Positions 42,643 through 54,998 of a stretch of DNA of 64,000 nucleotides are shown here, piece by piece. Position 1 is the stretch's first letter. Every line of letters begins with the position of its first letter. A program made the translations under genes and the position numbers. Source of the DNA: Malachius bipustulatus (Eukaryota; Arthropoda; Insecta; Coleoptera; Melyridae); contig OU342638.1 in NCBI GenBank assembly GCA_910589415.1, forward strand, positions 31,717,579 to 31,781,578, given 5' to 3'. Under the pieces are notes generated by a model. It was not told where the DNA came from. It saw nothing but the letters and a program-made list of their open reading frames with translations, and made no database searches.

Positions 42643-45423
42643 ATGAACGCAATAGAAATAAGTGAAGAAGACAAAGCTCTCGTAAGGAAATATTACAATG
42701 TCACAGAGGAGGACATGAAACGAGACGTCAGGATAATTCAAGAGTGGCTCAAGAAACAACCCCATCTACCACCAATTCCAGGTAAGTATTGTTCGAATTC
42801 CGTTTTTTATAAATATATTTATTTGTAATTTCTAGATGATGATCTTATAGAGAGAGTGCTTATTAGAACGAAATGCAGAGTAGAAAAAGCAAAAAGTGGC
42901 ATCGATTCATATTTTACTGCAAAAACTATCTGGCCGGAATTGTATCAAGATCTGCATAAGATCGTACCGTCCAAAGCTCCACTGTATGTATTGAAAATTC
43001 ATATTTAGTAAGATTAGCAGGGTGTCTCAAAGAACTTGTCCCTGTACCTTGGTGGGACGAATCAAAAAGAGATAACGATCGAGGGACCGTGAAGCTTGTC
43101 AGAGGTCAAGCGGCTTTGGGGAGAGGTATTTTTAAGGGTGATACGATTTTTTTTTAATATCAGTGTGGCAGTTCGTGGCTTGCAATAGTAGTGAAATGTG
43201 AATTCTTCACAGGACAAAGGTCCGGTCAGCTCGATTTTTTTTGTAAAGTCCGGTTAGCTTGAATTTTTTCGCAAAGTCCGGTGAGCTGGAGTTTTTTTCA
43301 AATTCCTGTAAGCTCGATTTTTTTTCCAAAGTCCGCTCAGCTAGGTTTTTATCAAAAGTTCGGTCAACTCGATTCTTTTTCCAAAGTCCGGTCAGCTCGA
43401 TTTTTTTCCAAAGTCCGGTCAGATAGATTTATTTGCAGTTAGCTCAAATTTTTTCGCAAAGTCCGGTGAGCTCGAGTTTTTTTTCAAAGTCCAGTAAGTT
43501 TGATTTTTTTCCAAAGTCTGGTCAGCTCGATGATTTTTTCCAAAGTCCGGTCAGCTCGATTTTTTTCCAAAGTCCGGTCAGATAGATTTATTTGCAGTTA
43601 GCTCAAATTTTTTCGCAAAGTCCATTGAGCTCGATTTTTTTATCAAATCCGGTTCATCGATTTTTTTTCCAAAGCACGATCAGCTTGATTTTTTTTAAAA
43701 GTCCGGTCAGCTCGAATTGTATTCCAAAGTCTGCTAAGTTTGATTTTTCTCCAAAGTTCGGTAAGATAGACGAATTTTTTCGCAAAGTCCGGTGAGTTAG
43801 AATTTTTTTATTCCAAAGTCCGGTCAGCACGAATTTTTTTCCAAAGACCAATTCAATGGGCTCAAAAACAAGCTTGAATATTCGAACTAACAAAAAGCGA
43901 ATTTTCGAGCTGACTGAACATTGTAGCCCAGATCTTGCAAAAACATAATGAAAATTCGAGCTGACCGGACCTTGCCAAACCTGACTGTTAATGATTAAAA
44001 ATAAAATCATTATCTCCAATTAAAAAAATTATTTGGGAATAGGTACGTGAATTGGCACTTCACTCACTTCATCTGAAAAGCCGCCACTGCTATAAATTTT
44101 ATTTCGGAAAATGAGATCTTTTTTCTATAATAATTTCAAAATGTCGGGCATATTTTTCAATTTTTGTAAACTATTGAGAAAGACAAATATATTATTGTAT
44201 GTCATATGGGTTTCCGTTCTCATGTTTTGAATTTATTAGTCCTCTTCAGCGAAAAAAGCTTAATTTTGAAACAGCATGTATTGTGTAGACTATTTGACAT
44301 TTTGGAGCTGGTTTTTTTTTTATCAATACTACAAAATTCAAATTTTACATTTTTGGTCTCACAAAAATTAAAAAAAATTATTGGAAAATCCTTTGGAGAA
44401 ACAGCGTTTCAAAAATGTCAAAAAGTATTTCTTAAAAAAAACATAAAAAAAATAATTCAAACCAGTATATGTATAAAAAAATTTATCTGAAAATTTTTTT
44501 CGCGCTATCTTTAGGTTCTTTAATAAGATACAGGAACAAGTTATATGAGACCCTGTATTTTGCTCTCAAATAACCATAAAAATTTATATATAACCAAAGT
44601 CCATCTCGTTCAAGCATAAACCCGTTTTTAGATGCTTCGTTGCGATGGATAAATTAACCGCGGATAAAGAGTTGGTTTTAATTGGCCAGATAAGAGCTCC
44701 ACCTGAGAAATTTGACCTGTTGGAAGCAACACGTGTTGTAACGACTGTCGCAGAGCTCTACTTGAGGTGCGACTACACTTTAGGGTTTCATGCCGTGGTA
44801 GATTTTACAACGACCGAAGCCGGGCATTTGAAGAAACTGGCACTTGTTAATTTGCTACAAAAAATTTTTTCAATCCTATTCGTAAATATCAAAATTAAAT
44901 TGCAATAAATGCCAATATTTTTTTATAATAATTATTATTTTAGCAAGTTTATTCAACAAGAGCGATAGGCCTTTATTTCTACAAACCACCAACCTGGATA
45001 TCCATACTACTGGATATACTAAAAACTTTTTTACCGAAAAAAATAGTACTTAGAGTAAGTGTGTAGCTTATTTTACAACTTCAATTTTAATAATATTTCT
45101 CAAACCTTTCAGATACATTTGGTTAAAGATAATGATTCGTTACTGAAGCTGCTCCCGAAGGAATGCTTACCAGCGGAATATGGAGGAACTAATAAATCTA
45201 TGGATGAATTAATAAGTCAGTTTTAGCTTTCTTTCCCTTTATATTGTGGTAATTTCTTGTTTACCTTTCAGAGATTACTGATAAATTATTTGAGTCAAAC
45301 AAAAAGCTCCTCGAAGAAGTTCCAAAAATTAAATCCAACGAGAAATTGAGAATTGGGAACAGCAACTTCGAAACTAATATGTTCGGCATCGATGGTACAT
45401 TCAAGAAGCTCAACATTGATTGA
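42643..45423 (+). CDS. CT5: CRAL-TRIO lipid-transfer protein, intact, 300 aa
   Basis: Exons: 1 = 42643-42781, 2 = 42836-42983, 3 = 44632-44881, 4 = 44944-45054, 5 = 45113-45215, 6 = 45272-45423; 903 nt. Begins MNAIEISEEDK; start chosen at 42643 to match CT6, although an ATG-less upstream extension is open. Exon 3 has CFVAMDKL, YLRCDYTLGFHAVVDFTT and EAGHLKKLALVNLLQK. Exon 5 gives a YGGTNKS motif. Intron 1 has a normal GT donor (GTAAGT at 42782), unlike CT1-CT4 and CT6. Intron 2 is expanded to 1.65 kb by a satellite-bearing element, but the splice sites are preserved. Cytosolic carrier inferred; ligand unknown. Confidence 0.92.
43018..44555. mobile_element. CAGGG-ended element with internal minisatellite in CT5 intron 2
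   Basis: CT6 intron 2 is only 111 bp and gives the approximate empty site. Left end CAGGGTGTCTCAAAGAACTT pairs imperfectly with right end AAGTTATATGAGACCCTG, and TA follows on the right. Between lie the 28-bp minisatellite and AT-rich DNA. It belongs to the same terminal family as the MITEs at 11-16 kb. Confidence 0.75.
43215..43990. repeat. Approximately 28-bp minisatellite (AAAGTCCGGTCAGCTCGA plus T tract)
   Basis: About 25 degenerate units of AAAGTCCGGTCAGCTCGA followed by a T6-T8/CC tract. A higher-order duplication is visible: a segment with CCGGTCAGATAGATTTATTTG occurs near 43410 and again near 43575. Open frames here are by-products of the repeat. Confidence 0.9.
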
Positions 45424-47800
45424 TACATGTGCAAGAACTTATATTTAGTGAAATATAAAATGGCTACCGAGATAGTTTTGATATCACCAAAAGCGATCTT
45501 TCAAAATATGTGTTTAGGAAAATTACACGTCTTTGTCAGGATTTTGATATTTTAGATTCTCTTCTCATCTTTATTTCACTTGTTATGACCGGTTATTGGC
45601 TACTTTTCTTTGGACAGTAGTAGATCTAAATGTTTGTAAATGTACATGTATACATAATATATGTTATTATTGCTTGTAATGATTTGCTCACATTTTGAAT
45701 AAACTTAAATAACTTAAATAAAAACCCGTATAGTTTTGTTACCTATATGTTATAAACTATAATATCCCTGTAAAAAAATACGTAAAAAAGTCCTAAGGTA
45801 AGCGTGAGGGAATGTTGATGACCAAATTTATGATCAAAGATTTCCTGACGTATACATATTTATACAAGCCGCAGGATCTCCGAACTGTCGCGCAAAAATG
45901 AAATTAGATTCAATAAAATTACTTTTGACCCATCTCAAATCTTCCCTGATTCCACAGTTATCACTGGCAAAATCATACCCCCCACATCAGGAGGACTGGG
46001 ACACTATCAATGCAATGAGTTAGACTAAAGAGCTTCCTACCCTTAGACTATATTAATAAATATATATTAATAACTATATTAATATTAATATACTATATTA
46101 ATTATGCCATTTTTAGATTTTGACTTGTAAATGTCATACTTTTATATTTTCATTTTACTAAAATAATTTTTATTGTATCTATTTTATTAATTAAATATGT
46201 GATCAAGGGATTAATCAATCCCGAAACGTCAACTATTTATTAATAATTACAAAAGTAAGCCTGAGAGAACCTAAAAACCAATACAAGAATAATAATATAA
46301 TTCATCTATACGGCATAATTGGTTCAATATTTACAATTTTCTAATTCTATATTAATAAATATAGACCGCGCCTTCCCTATCTTAGCTTGAAGTCAGTTTT
46401 GGTTTGTTGATATTCTCTCTCGCACTCATACGCTGCTTCTGGCGGGGTAAGGGGAACGACGTAAAACGTAAACAAACAGAACGCAACGGCAGTGGCGCGC
46501 TCGAGTTCAGTTATAGGAAATGTAATAATTACATAAATTATAATAATGATCATAATATTCATAATATTATTATTTTATTTGCAGTTTTTGTTACAAAAAA
46601 CATAAATTATGGGAATACTAATAGATATTAAATTAAGAAAATAAATACTTATACCTACCTATACAAAATAAAAAGTACAAAAAGGTAATAACAATTTAGC
46701 AAATAAAAAATCGATAGGAAAGTCGGAAAGCAATATACATCAGTAGGTACCTAAAATATTTTTTCAATTTCTTACATATTTAGTTGATTTTATTCTAAAA
46801 ATAAATTAAACGAACCTAATTAAAAATTATGTCAGATACCTAATCACTAATTTTAAAATGCCCTGTATTACTAAAGTTTTGTTCTGATGTTGCTGGGAGT
46901 GAATTCGTCTCAATTTTAGAAGAATTAATTGCCGATAAAAAATGAAAGATCATGGAAAAAGTTCACCACATTTTAAAAATTTGTACCTTAAAATTAGTAA
47001 TAATCTGAAATTTTTTTAACGTTCGTGCAACCGGGTCAAAGTCTTCTATTTCATATTCTTTGATGATATTGTTTGAATATTATTCCACCTCTCCATATTC
47101 TGATTTGAAAACAGAACACGTTTTCGCCACTATTTTTAACTTAATTGAAAAATTAATTATTAAAGCTTAAAACGAGTGAAAGCTAGAGCTGAAAATATAA
47201 ATAACAAGGAACTTACAACTGTTTGAAAAACACGAACTCTTATTATGATATTATGTGAACAAACGGTCTGACAGGATGTAAACATTCATGTTGCCAGATG
47301 TAGCAAAGCAAAACGGGTATAAGGGATCCATCGATGTTTATTGCCCACCAATAACACTGGAGAGGTTGCGCTCTTTCATTGTAAGTGCCAGTTTCATTAT
47401 TGATCTGGCATTCATTGTTTTGAACAGTCTTGTTTGGAGAGAGAGAGAGAGGGATGTCGGAACACTTTTTCAGTGTTTATGTCTTGGTCCATATTTATTA
47501 ATATAGTCTAAGTTCCTACCGCATACTTACTTTAGCCCTGTTTATCTGAACATGGTCTTGTGCCATCTAACCAACATTACCTTTTGTTAGATCGCTTAGT
47601 GCTGACAATAAAGCTTCTTTCCTCAGTTGACAGCTAAATAAATAGTTGCATGCAATTAGGCCTGTAGTTTTCTACATATACTTGGATTTCCAGAGCATTC
47701 GTCTCAAAACAACGATAGTCTGAGATACTCCAGGCTCCTGCCGCCCACTCTGACTCTGATGCTACTGTGGGTTCTTCTTCCGTGCAGTATCACGACTTCC
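45424..47800 (+). other. CT5 3' flank and unassigned DNA
   Basis: 45424 to about 45830 matches the CT6 3' flank (AGTAAGCGTG block at 45800 and 56722; AATAAA at 45698-45703). The remainder is AT-rich, with TA-rich microsatellite-like runs near 46060-46110 and a (GA)n run near 47438. No gene recognised. Confidence 0.55.
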
Positions 47801-47807
47801 GTTTACT

Positions 47808-47960
47808 TTGGAAGCAGTTGTAGTCGACTTTTTTGCCTTCAACGATACTGGTGCTCTCAGGCAAGACTATGTCCAGTACGCTGTCGTAGTAGATGTTCCC
47901 CATAGTCTGTTCAGGGATAGACTCTTGTGGAACACCACATGTCATGTTTCGGACATTTCC
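47808..47960 (-). pseudogene. Non-LTR reverse transcriptase fragment (R1/Jockey-like)
   Basis: The minus strand reads TCGVPQESIPEQTMGNIYYD, then a SVLDIVLPESTSIV segment. This corresponds to the GVPQGS block of non-LTR RT just before the FADD catalytic motif, which here is destroyed (EGKKVDY). Short, decayed piece, separate from the element at 48500-49745. Confidence 0.6.
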
Positions 47961-48499
47961 ATGAGGGGACGTTTCGGAAATGAGGGAAAGTATTATTGGT
48001 TCGGTGAATTTACAGCAACAATCTGCGGTCAAAAGGGGACCGTCTTAATTGACACGCTAAAAATTTTCCAATTAGTATCTACAGTTATCTCAAAATTTCA
48101 TGGAATGTTTTCTATCAATTACCATATCTTACCAATAGATGGCGCCACTAAAGCTGCAAGCTTATTTTTGTTTTAATACTAATATAAGCAAAGAAAAACA
48201 ACTAAAATTACAGTAATTGTAGCATCTCTGTGGCGACCTTCCCTGCTTAAGGGGTTAAGCACAGTTGTCTAGAGAGCTTGTGTTTGTGATTGTCTTTATC
48301 ACCTCCTGTGGAATAACTTGTGGTCTCGGCATTTTACCTTTTTTTAGTCTGGATCTTGTAGTTTTTATTTCTTCAGCAGTGCCCAGCTGTAGTAATCCTG
48401 TAATCCTAGGATACAAGGTGATTCATGATCATGACTAATGCGACGTAGTTAAATGCCTGGTACGAGACATCAAGGCAAGTCTAACTCTATGACAATTTT

Positions 48500-49745
48500 T
48501 TTTTCCAACAGGTACGAAGATAGTAAAATCACTGTACATTTCAAAATCATGAAGGAAACTAATAACTGCGACGGTATTTCCGGATGAACTGAGACTGTCC
48601 TTGAGGTCAGTCCCCAGCCTGTAACGCCGGCGGGCTTCAGAATATTCCGGGAATTCTGTCAGGATGTGCTTAACTGTAAGGAGGGCATTACATTGTTTCC
48701 AGATTCCATCAGATAGCCGTGTGTGACGCGGGTGTGTCCAATTATTCTCAACCTGCGTATTATGGTTTTATCTCGTCTCGATATTGGCGACAATTGGCTT
48801 GAATTTATTCTTGGCTGTATAGTGGACAGCTCACCCCTTGCCTGGATCCAGTGATTTTGCCACTTTACCAACACGGTTTCCTTCAGGAGGTTGTTTAGAT
48901 CTGTATGAACTTGAATCTCGTTGATGTGCAGATCAGAACTTGAAGTTTCACGAGCGGCTCGATCAGCTTTTTCGTTTCCGATATTGCCGACGTGGATGGT
49001 GCCCAGGGGATGGTTAGAGATGGATATACCGACTTTTTGATTTACTTCTGTTAAGTGCCAAAACAATCGCGTACAGCTCCGCTGAATGTATGCTGGAATG
49101 AGAGGAGACCTGATGTCCATGATGATGTCTGACGTGGTGGCAGAGCAGCCAACTCCACTTTCGGTTTTAGCGGCGTCGGTGTATAGAATTTTGTCAAATT
49201 CTTCAGGGTGGATGAGTTCTAAGAAGGCTTGTTTGAAAATGGTGTTAGCAGTTTCGTGCTTTTTCACTCGGCACAGAGAGGTATTGATGGAAGGTAGCAA
49301 TTTGTTCCAAGGTGGTATGATAGAAATGTGGTTGGGAATGGTTTGGTCAAGAATATTGTCTCCTAATAATGTTTTAGGGTAGCTTTTTTGGAGGGTTATT
49401 GGGCAATGTATCGGCGGTGGTGAGTATACTATGGACGGGATTGTTAGGGTTAGCAGATACCTTGGCTGAATAGGACAAGAGAAGCTGTTCTCGGCGAAGC
49501 GAAAGTGGCAGTTCGTGTGCTTCGACTTAAAGAAACTCGGTCGGGCTTGATCTGAAGGCCCCAAGACAAATTCGGAGGGCAATGTTGTGCACTGTGTCTA
49601 GACTCTTTAGATTGGTCTTGCTAGCAGAGGAGTAGACCGGACTGCCATAATCCAATTTTAAGCGTATCAGAGCTCTATATATTCTGAGAAGGACTGGCTC
49701 TTCGGCTCCCCACTGGTGGTGTGATAGTACTTTAGATGACATAGC
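48500..49745 (-). pseudogene. LINE 3' part: RT thumb and RNase H (R1/Jockey-like), frameshifted
   Basis: Reading the minus strand: an RT C-terminal segment (WGAEEPVLLRIYRALIRLKL, DYGSPVYSSA) at 49742-49527, then RNase H with ILYTDAAKTESGVG (first catalytic Asp kept, usual Gly-Ser changed), and GNEKADRAA for the last Asp region. The catalytic Glu segment (AELYAIVLAL) lies near 49050-49085 in another frame. Then RRLRIIGHTRVTHGYLM, and beyond the stop at 48659 a frameshifted tail (EYSEARRRYRLG) to about 48510. Several frameshifts; dead. Confidence 0.85.
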
Positions 49746-49782
49746 TACAACATTACATCGAAAGCCATCAATATACTATCCC

Positions 49783-50885
49783 CGTACCCTATCAATAAGA
49801 GACTTTAATGCAAAGTTTGGGTTTAAAGAAAAGGATACCGAAACATCTATGGAGCCTCAAGGATTTAGACAAATAAACGAAAGGGGTAAACGCCTTCTTG
49901 AATTCTTGTCATGGTACAAACTTTATGCAATTAATAGCTTCTACAAAAAAACCTCATAGAAAATGGACCTGATCAAGCCCAGATGGCTTAACTGAAAACT
50001 AAATAGATTTTATAATATCTAACAACAGAAGAATCAGTCAGGATGTTAGGGTTTTAAATAGATGTTCCATAGGTAGTGATCATAGGATGGTAAGAACAAA
50101 AGTAAGAATAAATATCCGGAAGGAGAGGAAGAAACTTATGACTAGAATAACCTGGAATCTGACTATAAATGCAAAAAAGCTCTAAAGATTGGTAAAAAAC
50201 CTATGGAAAGTAACATGAGTGTAGATGAAATGAATCAACATCTTATTGAAACGATAAAATGCGCCGAGGAAAATTGCAGAAATGACACCAACAAGATCGA
50301 TAAACTGATCATAGGTACCAAATTGCTCATGACAAGAAGAAGAGAAATGCGGGAAAAATATCCAACAAACTCAGTCGAAGAACGACAACTCAATAGAGAA
50401 ATATCCAAGGCGATTAGCCAGGATGTAAGAAAATACCACACTCACGAAGTAACTAAGATAATTGAAGAAAATAGAGGAACCAAAAATGAGAAAGACCATA
50501 GCTGAAGGCAGAAAAAACATACGAGAGTTTTTATCACACTATATAAAAGCAAAAATGCAAATGGTAACGTAACAAAACCGACCGAAGCAATCCCAAAAAT
50601 ACAGAACCAAGGATCAGAGGAGTCACCAGATGTTACCTTGGATGAGATAACAAATGCGATCAAAGACATGAATAAGATGACAATGGTGTGGTTATCGAGG
50701 CTATAAAGCGTGGAGGAGCTCTTCTTCATCGAGCCATACGTAGGTTGTTCAATGCATGCTTAGAAGGAGGAATAACACCTTCCCAATGGGAGCGAGCAAT
50801 AATAGTGATTATGCAAAAAGGGCGATATCATGAACTTAGCTAGCTACCGGCCCATAAGTTTGCTCTCCCATGTAAAAGAACGTAA
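49783..50885 (+). pseudogene. RTE-type LINE, 5' part (endonuclease to start of RT), decayed
   Basis: RDFNAKFG (normally GDFNAK) near 49797, an INERGKRLLEF stretch, KWT..SPDG..IDFI with stops, and GSDHRMV near 50080 are apurinic-endonuclease motifs in the RTE-clade arrangement. A coiled-coil-like charged linker (50203-50505) follows, then NLASYRPISLLS near 50833-50868 at the start of RT, where the copy breaks off. Stops and frameshifts throughout. Confidence 0.8.
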
Positions 50886-51632
50886 GTCTGATTCATTCTC
50901 TTTCATTACATATTTGGTATCGATATATAAAATCCAGTAGATATGTAACAACCGGTCGCTTTGTTAATATAAACATCCGGATACTGAAGAGTTAACGTCC
51001 GTTGCGTGAAGAAAATGATATCCATATGACCCTACGTGACCGCAAGATACGGGAAGTACCTACTCTCGACCAGTTGTGCTTTGAAAGTCGCCGAGTGAGT
51101 TGGTGATTTACTTGTGTTTGTGTTTGGTGCATTCTGGCGTTCTTTTGTAATAGATAACAGGTGAGTTGATGTACTCACTAAGTGTCCTATTCCTAAGATA
51201 AACAGAGTTAGGATAAGCAACAGAGAGTTAAGTAATCATGATTATTAATTGAGATATAATTGAGAAAGATTATAATTATTCTTAGCCTGTCTTATGAGAA
51301 GTTAATGAGCTCAGATCTATTTAGAGTCAAAAGGAGAAACTGCATGTAAAGCATGAATGAATAAAGCATGAATAGGCAGAGAGGTAAATCAGTGAAAGAC
51401 AGAATCATGATAAGTACTTATTGAGAGACAAAGGTTAATCAATGCTGAAAATGTCTAAATTGCTGAAGTGTAAAGTAGAAATGAGCGTTGATCGTAGAGT
51501 TCTAGTGGGCCTGTGTGGCCTGCGCATGTGTTAGTTTGAGTACCTAAGAGAAGGTCTGTAGCCTGTGAGGCTGAGAACGGGTGTCGACCCGAGAGACCTG
51601 AGAGCGGCCCGTGTGGCCTGCGTGACCTGCAT
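50886..51632 (+). other. Sequence replacing the middle of the RTE LINE (left part)
   Basis: Not LINE. From about 51480 it is GC-richer with repeated GTGTGGCCTG-like words, and continues after the transposon at 51633-53583. No ORF recognised. Confidence 0.4.
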
Positions 51633-53583
51633 CCCAAGTAGCATCAGAGGGTACAACCACCTTCTCATCTTATACCGGAACTTTGAGAAAGTGATTATCA
51701 CTTATATTCCACTCAATTTAAAACTTTACAGTAGAAAAAACTGTATATCCTGTATTCATAGTGGTAATCACGGTGCATTCATACCAGCGTGGCCACTTGA
51801 TAGTTTCATAACATCTTGGTGCTACTTTAGGTGCTCAAAACGTTATTTTTCCTCCTAATAACCACTTGAAAGTTCTACAACTATGAAGTGGAAAGTGAAA
51901 GCTGCAGTCACCAACAAAGAGCACTAAAATATCACTTAAAAGTGGCGACAGCTTTGAAGTGATATATTAGAGTGGCCGCATCGTTCTCAAAACTTCTGTA
52001 ATATCTTTGAAGATTCATGACACTCTAGTGGCATGCAGCACCGATCGTCACAATTCTGCCACCACGAAAAGTAACTTTGATAATTTGAATAAGATTTGAG
52101 CCACCAAAATGTGGCAAGAACTTGCGAAAATAACTTTTAAGAAAAAATAACCTACTGGTGACTGTTTAGGAATCAGACTAAGTAGGGTTAGGTAGGTATA
52201 TTGTAGAAAAGTGCCAGTGTTGGTTTTAAAATTCTTTTCAACCTTATTATAATAATGGATAATAAAATCTCACGCAAGAAAAGGAGTTTTCGACATTCAA
52301 CAACGTCTTATAGAAAATTAAAACAACAGTAGAAAAATACATCAGTTGAACATGGTGGTCTTGTAAACAAACCACGATCACCTAAACAATTACAAGTATT
52401 ACAACCCTCATGTAATGTAGTACCTACTTCGACCACTCAGTTCGTTTATTTACGTAGAACGGAGAACCTAAACCTACCTACGTAAATTATTTTCATTCAT
52501 TTTTCAAGTTCCATTATTATCAACGACAGTAATTGTAGGTAGGTACTATTGCAAATAAATTGGAAATCAAGGTGGCTTCCTGTAGTGACAGAATGGTTTA
52601 AATAACTGTTCGAAATCACTTTCATGTGACGAAGAAATCGATTGGCTTGTTCTTTAGTTCATATAGTTCCCTTGGCCACTTGTTATTCGAAAGCCACCTA
52701 GAAGTGAAATATTTTCAGTTTTGCCACTACGGTTTGAGTGACGAACCCTTCATAGTCGTAAAATGTGACAAACGCCACTTATAAGTTATATTCTCCTAGG
52801 CGGCCATATTTACGGATAAACCTCTTGCCGCCATTACCGCAAAGATTATGTAAACGATCTGATAAATAGTAAATTTTGATCAATATGGCACAGAATTTAA
52901 AAAAAAATTGCTTTTGCGTTTCTTGTAAGTAATATTTATCGATAAAAAATAACTTCTTGCCGCAGACAGCTTATCACACACTAACCGTACGTGAAATTAC
53001 GTTTCAAGTTTTTTTTTAAATGTCGTTTTCATGGCGGCGCTTAGTAAGATTTCGATTTATTACATAAATGTTTCACAATAAAGTTGCGTTCGTTTGTAAT
53101 TTGTTGGGCGAGTGCGGCCGCACGCTCCTCCGTAATAATTTTTGTATTATAGGTACCTATGTAGATTCAATTCAAGGATGAGTCGAGTTCTGCATTTTCC
53201 AGTCCCGGTCTTGTTTTGTTTAGCACGACTAGAAATACGATAGGAATAGGAAGGTAAAAATATGACATTGCGGCTGTAAGACAGAGAGCGAAAACCCAAC
53301 AACAACTAGTATGTGCGCGCCGCGCGGACTGCGCGAAGATACAAGAGAGCCCGCCACCATACATCCACGGTGTGGCCACGTGACCGTGATGTGGCCAAGC
53401 CGTGGCACGGTCAGATCTAATCACGTCGCCGGAACTAGATAACCACTTAAAAATTGTTCCCCATTTTAGTGGTAACCACGTAATAGAACCGTTGCTTTCA
53501 TGTGGCCACCACTCGTGGCGGGAACTTTTAATGTATCTTCTGCAGTGGCCCTCACGTTGTCTCCACTAAAAATGCTACTTGGG
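51633..53583. mobile_element. DNA transposon-like element with CCCAAGTAGCAT termini
   Basis: Left CCCAAGTAGCAT, right ATGCTACTTGGG, perfect 12-bp complement. Outside, AT occurs on both sides (51631-51632 and 53584-53585), and joining the flanks gives a continuous CCTGCATGTGTAGGTC, so AT may be a 2-bp target duplication. Many GTGGC/CCACTT motifs in both orientations fill the subterminal parts. A short open stretch (MDNKISRKKRS, from 52255) is the only coding hint. Superfamily not identified. Confidence 0.75.
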
Positions 53584-53629
53584 ATGTGTAGGTCAGAGTG
53601 GAGGCCAGTGTGGCCTGACTTTGTTCCGG

Positions 53630-53840
53630 GCGTGAAGGATCGAGAGGATGGTCCTGCCGATCGCCTGTGAGTGGTTTCTGTAACTGGGCGTGAAGGATCG
53701 AGAGGATGATCCTGCAGAAGGCCTAGTGGTCTCTAACCGGACGTGAAGGATCAAGATGGATCCTGCTGACTGCCTGGTGGTCTCTGTGACCGGGAGTGAA
53801 GGATCGAGAGGATCCTGCCGACCACCCGTGAGCGAATTTG
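53630..53840. repeat. Four degenerate 60-65 bp tandem repeats
   Basis: Units share CGTGAAGGATCGAGAGGAT, then TCCTGC(C/A)GA and GTGGTCTCTGTGAC. Four units can be counted (starting near 53631, 53688, 53740 and 53788). Confidence 0.8.
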
Positions 53841-54344
53841 AGATCGGGAGGACCGAGGTGGGTTCTGGTTACCACAGCGTGCCTTGGCGCCGGAAACCTT
53901 GGCAAGGCTACGATCAACGGCTAAAGAGCAAGATGTCTTGAGTCGAGTAACTTCAGCAATGACCTTGAACAGTGATTTACGTATCTTCAGCAAGGTGATG
54001 TCAAAGCTCTATAGAGAGGTTGCCAAGAAGGCTAAGCGGTAGTTAATGATAAGCTTAAGCAAGTTTTAGGAGGAATAAGACACTTATGCAAGTTTAAATC
54101 TCTTTAGGGAGTGAGCCGAGACGTCGAAAGGCAAGAGAAACGGTGAGTGACTAGAAAAACGACGGCCCTGATGAAATAAAATTTGTGAATTTACGTGTGA
54201 GTAATTCTCTCCCTCTTTTCTGCATTACACCCATGTGCATAAACTGTTTATGAGTGTCATCAACAACACGTTAACGTCAAAACAGGATTTTACCATCCCC
54301 GAGAACAAGCTGGTTTCGGAGCATAGGGTACTGTACAAATGACC
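53841..54344 (+). other. Unassigned DNA between tandem repeats and RTE 3' part
   Basis: Moderately GC-rich for the window; no recognisable gene. Confidence 0.35.
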
Positions 54345-54620
54345 ACTTGTAAGTTATCAAAACGCTAACTTGTTTTGTATATTACCGGTATTAACTTACG
54401 GCGCCGAAATCCTGACCTTGACAAAGACTACCGTAGACAAAACTCAGGTAATGCGGCAGAATGGAGAGAGCTATGCTGGGTGTATCCTTGAGAGACAAAA
54501 TACCAAATGCAACATTACGTAGGATGACAGGAATAACAGATGCGGTGGAGAGAACAACCTGCTTGAAGTGGAATTGGACAGGCCATGTGGCCAGAATAAC
54601 AGAAAACAGGTGGACTAAAA
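54345..54620 (+). pseudogene. RTE-type LINE, 3' end of the coding region
   Basis: Reads LTYGAEILTLTK, then a frameshift, RMERAMLGVSLRDKI, LKWNWTGHVARITENRWTKK. This is the C-terminal region of RTE-clade polyproteins. Same strand and clade as 49783-50885, so probably the same insertion with its RT core lost and replaced. Confidence 0.8.
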
Positions 54621-54998
54621 AAATTGTCGAATCCGGCGCTCTTGTTGAGACATCCTATCATTTATTACGCGAAACTGACAAATAATATAATAATTAGATC
54701 ACAGTTAGTAATCACAATGCGTCGACTTTGCTTATCCGTATCTCATACTTATCTGTGCAATAACGAGCACTTGCGCTATATGATGCAACTTTTGATAATT
54801 CTATTAAGTCGAAAACAATGTTTACATTAATTTACATACTAGTCTACAATAATCAATGTTACATAACTTCAATAAATAACGAGCATCACATTCGCCAATT
54901 TTTATCGGAAGTCGCACCTATAAACCATGAGAGTCTAGCTGCAGTGGGCTGGTTTTTTCAGATTATAGTCGCAAAACTAGATATAACCCAATTGTAAG
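54621..54998 (+). other. CT6 5' flank with TATA-like core promoter
   Basis: TATAAA at 54919-54924 lies 75 bp before the ATG. About 25-30 bp further is GCTGCAGTGGGCT, in the place of the GGTGCGGGCT block of other copies, then GATTATAGTCGCAAAACTAG. CT5 has the parallel arrangement. Confidence 0.4.

Noticed and set aside
43592..44019. ORFs on both strands in the CT5 intron repeat
   Set aside because: By-products of a 28-bp repeat whose length lets several frames stay open.
48659..49742. Intact LINE gene on the minus strand
   Set aside because: The RNase H Glu segment and the C-terminal tail are in other frames; it is decayed.
53723..53993. Overlapping ORFs on both strands at 53.7-54.0 kb
   Set aside because: They follow the 60-65 bp tandem repeat and are not conserved between repeat units.
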